Assembly (NCBI RefSeq): GCF_020509005.1
Contig: NC_063012.1
Location: 2,294,001-2,358,000 of the forward strand
Origin: Fulvia fulva
Taxonomy: Eukaryota; Ascomycota; Dothideomycetes; Mycosphaerellales; Mycosphaerellaceae
DNA: 64,000 bases
Reading direction: 5' to 3'
Made by a program: the position numbers and the translations under genes. The notes under the pieces were generated by a model. That model was not told the origin of the DNA, searched no databases, and was given only the letters and a program-made list of their open reading frames with translations. Positions 62,662 through 64,000 of this stretch are shown here, piece after piece. The first letter of the stretch is position 1, and every line of letters starts with the position of its first letter.

Positions 62662-63578
62662 ATGGCACCGCTCGTCTTCTTCATCGGCGCAGCATCAAGC
62701 GGCTTCGGCAACGGCATCGCAGAAGAAGCCTTGTCGCGCGGCCACAAAGTCATCGCAACCGCCCGCAATGCCTCCAAAATCGCACATCTCAAGGAGAAGG
62801 GCGCTGTCACCATGAACCTCGACGTCACCCACTCACTCGATGAGCTCAAGGCGGCTGTCGCCGACGCTCACAAAGTCTACGGCAGAATCGACATTCTTGT
62901 CAATGCTGCCGGGTACATTTTGGAAGGCGCCATTGAGGAGGCGAGGTATATATCTTGTGTCTTACCGAGCAGCTTGACGAGGAATACAGGCCTGTACTGA
63001 CCAAGACCTCCAGTCCAAAAGAAACCCTCGACTCCTTCAACACCAACGTCTTCGGCGTCCTAAATCTCACCCGCGCCGTCCTCCCCTACATGCGCACACA
63101 ACGCTCCGGCACCATCGCGCAATTCGGCTCCGTGGGCTCCTGGCGCGGCTTCGCCGGCGGCGGCCTCTACGTCGCCACAAAATGGGCCATCAGCGGCCTG
63201 ACCGAATCCCTCCGCCTCGAAGTGGCCCCCTTCGGCATCGACGTCGTCTGCATCGAGCCCGGCTACTTCCGCACCGGCTTCCTGAACCTCGGCGCGAGAT
63301 TCTTCACGGAGGAACGTATTCAGGATTATGATGAGACGACGGTGGGGGAAGTCAGGAGGATGCTGACTAGTGCGGATAATTCGCAGCCGGGGAATCCGGA
63401 GAAGGGGTGTAGGGTTTGTGTGGACGTGTTGACGAGGGACGGGGGAAGGGAGGTGCCGGTTAGGTTGGTGTTGGGGAGTGATGCGACGGAGGCGATTAGG
63501 GGGAAGTGTGAGGAGACTTTGACGTTGTTGGGGGAGTGGGAGGGGGTCAGTCGTAGTACGGATTTTGAGAAGGAGTGA
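62662..63578 (+). CDS. Short-chain dehydrogenase/reductase (classical SDR)
   Basis: Exons 62,662-62,945 and 63,014-63,578 with a 68-nt intron (GTATAT...CCAG, phase 2) give 282 residues. The Rossmann motif GAASSGFGNGIAEEA near residue 9 binds the nucleotide, with the Arg/Lys of ATARNASK suggesting NADP(H). NAAG follows, then the catalytic serine in GSVGSWRG and YVATK with the Tyr-Lys pair; PGYFRTGF closes the cofactor site. The family oxidises or reduces many alcohols and ketones; the substrate cannot be inferred. The C-terminal part uses G-rich codons, different from the C-rich first exon, but the frame is consistent. Confidence 0.88.
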
Positions 63579-64000
63579 TTGGGTTTGATAGGTCGTTGGT
63601 GATGGTGAGGTATGAGAGGTGTAACACTAGACACTGTACTGTAGTATCGAACGTCCTACACAAGCTCATGATCCTTGCGAGTCAATATGGTTCGCGTGGA
63701 TACCACCGCCAAGGCCCCAAAGCTGTCATGAGGTATATATATCATCAGAACTTGTGTCTCTGCAGCGGTCAGTGATGGTCTAGTGGTATAGCTGATGAGT
63801 ATCCATGTTGGATGCTCGATGCACTTCGAGCCTTACTCCTGGCAGTTCAGGCATACTATTGGCCTGATCCTCCCGTCAGGCCGGCTCTCGATCACTGCTG
63901 GACCATTGCTGACTCGCTTTTTGCCATTCATGAGAGACACTTGTAACCGCACTGGATGGCCAAGACGGCGAAGTGCGCGGCGAGACGACATGGCTTGTCT
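63579..64000. other. Terminal intergenic region
   Basis: No gene is supported. Near 63,772-63,800 the sequence TGGTCTAGTGGTATAGC resembles a tRNA A-box and D-arm, but a matching T-arm (B-box) is not found at the right distance. Confidence 0.4.

Noticed and set aside
63764..63900. A tRNA-like stretch (TGGTCTAGTGGTATAGC, and CAGTGAT pairing with ATCACTG about 120 nt on)
   Set aside because: The A-box-like and acceptor-like pieces are present, but there is no T-arm/B-box at a fitting place, and the anticodon arm would be irregular. It may be a decayed tRNA or chance.
19440..64000. A biosynthetic or defence gene cluster
   Set aside because: Hydrolase, sugar transporter, tannase and SDR genes are far apart and interleaved with housekeeping genes; no core synthase, regulator or immune-type protein is present.
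1..64000. CRISPR-like or other spaced repeat arrays
   Set aside because: The only regular array (45,449-46,212) has a 170-bp period with similarity across the unit, not short repeats with unique spacers, and the genome is eukaryotic.

Overview
The window comes from a filamentous ascomycete (Pezizomycotina). Short spliced introns (about 46-90 nt, GT...AG with CTAAC/CTGAC-type branch sites), the gene families present and the clear marks of repeat-induced point mutation (RIP) support this. A Dothideomycete such as a Capnodiales/Mycosphaerellales species is my best guess, but that is inference.

Two compartments meet at about 18.93 kb. Bases 1 to ~18,930 are a nest of dead transposons. They are almost free of CpA/TpG, rich in TpA, keep CpG, and carry stops made from CAG/TGG codons. 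The block holds a Ty3/Gypsy element on the minus strand (3' LTR stub and polypurine tract at ~792-806, pol at ~800-5,071, gag-like part at 10,037-12,007). It also holds two near-complete Tad1-like LINE copies on the minus strand (5,072-10,036 and 12,008-16,862), an older plus-strand LINE fragment (61-606), and a pogo/Fot1-like DDE transposase relic (~16,863-18,750). The first LINE copy is much less mutated than everything around it and is probably the youngest insertion.

From ~19 kb to the end the DNA is normal gene-rich euchromatin. In order it holds: a long disordered coiled-coil protein (-); a degenerate CCCH zinc-finger gene (+); an alpha/beta hydrolase (-); an F-box protein (+); a LisH-WD40 TBL1/Sif2-like corepressor (-); a TMEM115-like Golgi protein (+); a WD40 protein with a C-terminal coiled coil (+); an MFS sugar transporter with a damaged frame (-); a Sam37/metaxin-like mitochondrial import protein (-); Prp40 (-); a 170-bp tandem repeat array with gene relics; a pirin (-); a hotdog thioesterase with a frameshift (+); Prp4 (-); a Ptc7-like mitochondrial PP2C (+); a secreted tannase/feruloyl esterase (+); an unidentified mitochondrial protein (-); verprolin (+); an Age2-type ArfGAP (+); and a short-chain dehydrogenase (+).

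Most of these are housekeeping genes for splicing (Prp40, Prp4), mitochondria (Sam37, Ptc7), Golgi/endocytosis and actin (TMEM115, Age2, verprolin) and chromatin (TBL1). They are often paired head to head with gaps of 280-600 bp. Genes of nutrition or redox function (hydrolase, sugar transporter, tannase, SDR) are interspersed. I see no biosynthetic cluster and no convincing new multi-gene system. The most useful observations are the RIP age series in the transposon block, three single-base frame breaks in otherwise recognisable genes, frame-neutral introns in the splicing genes, and the 170-bp repeat array with neighbouring gene debris.
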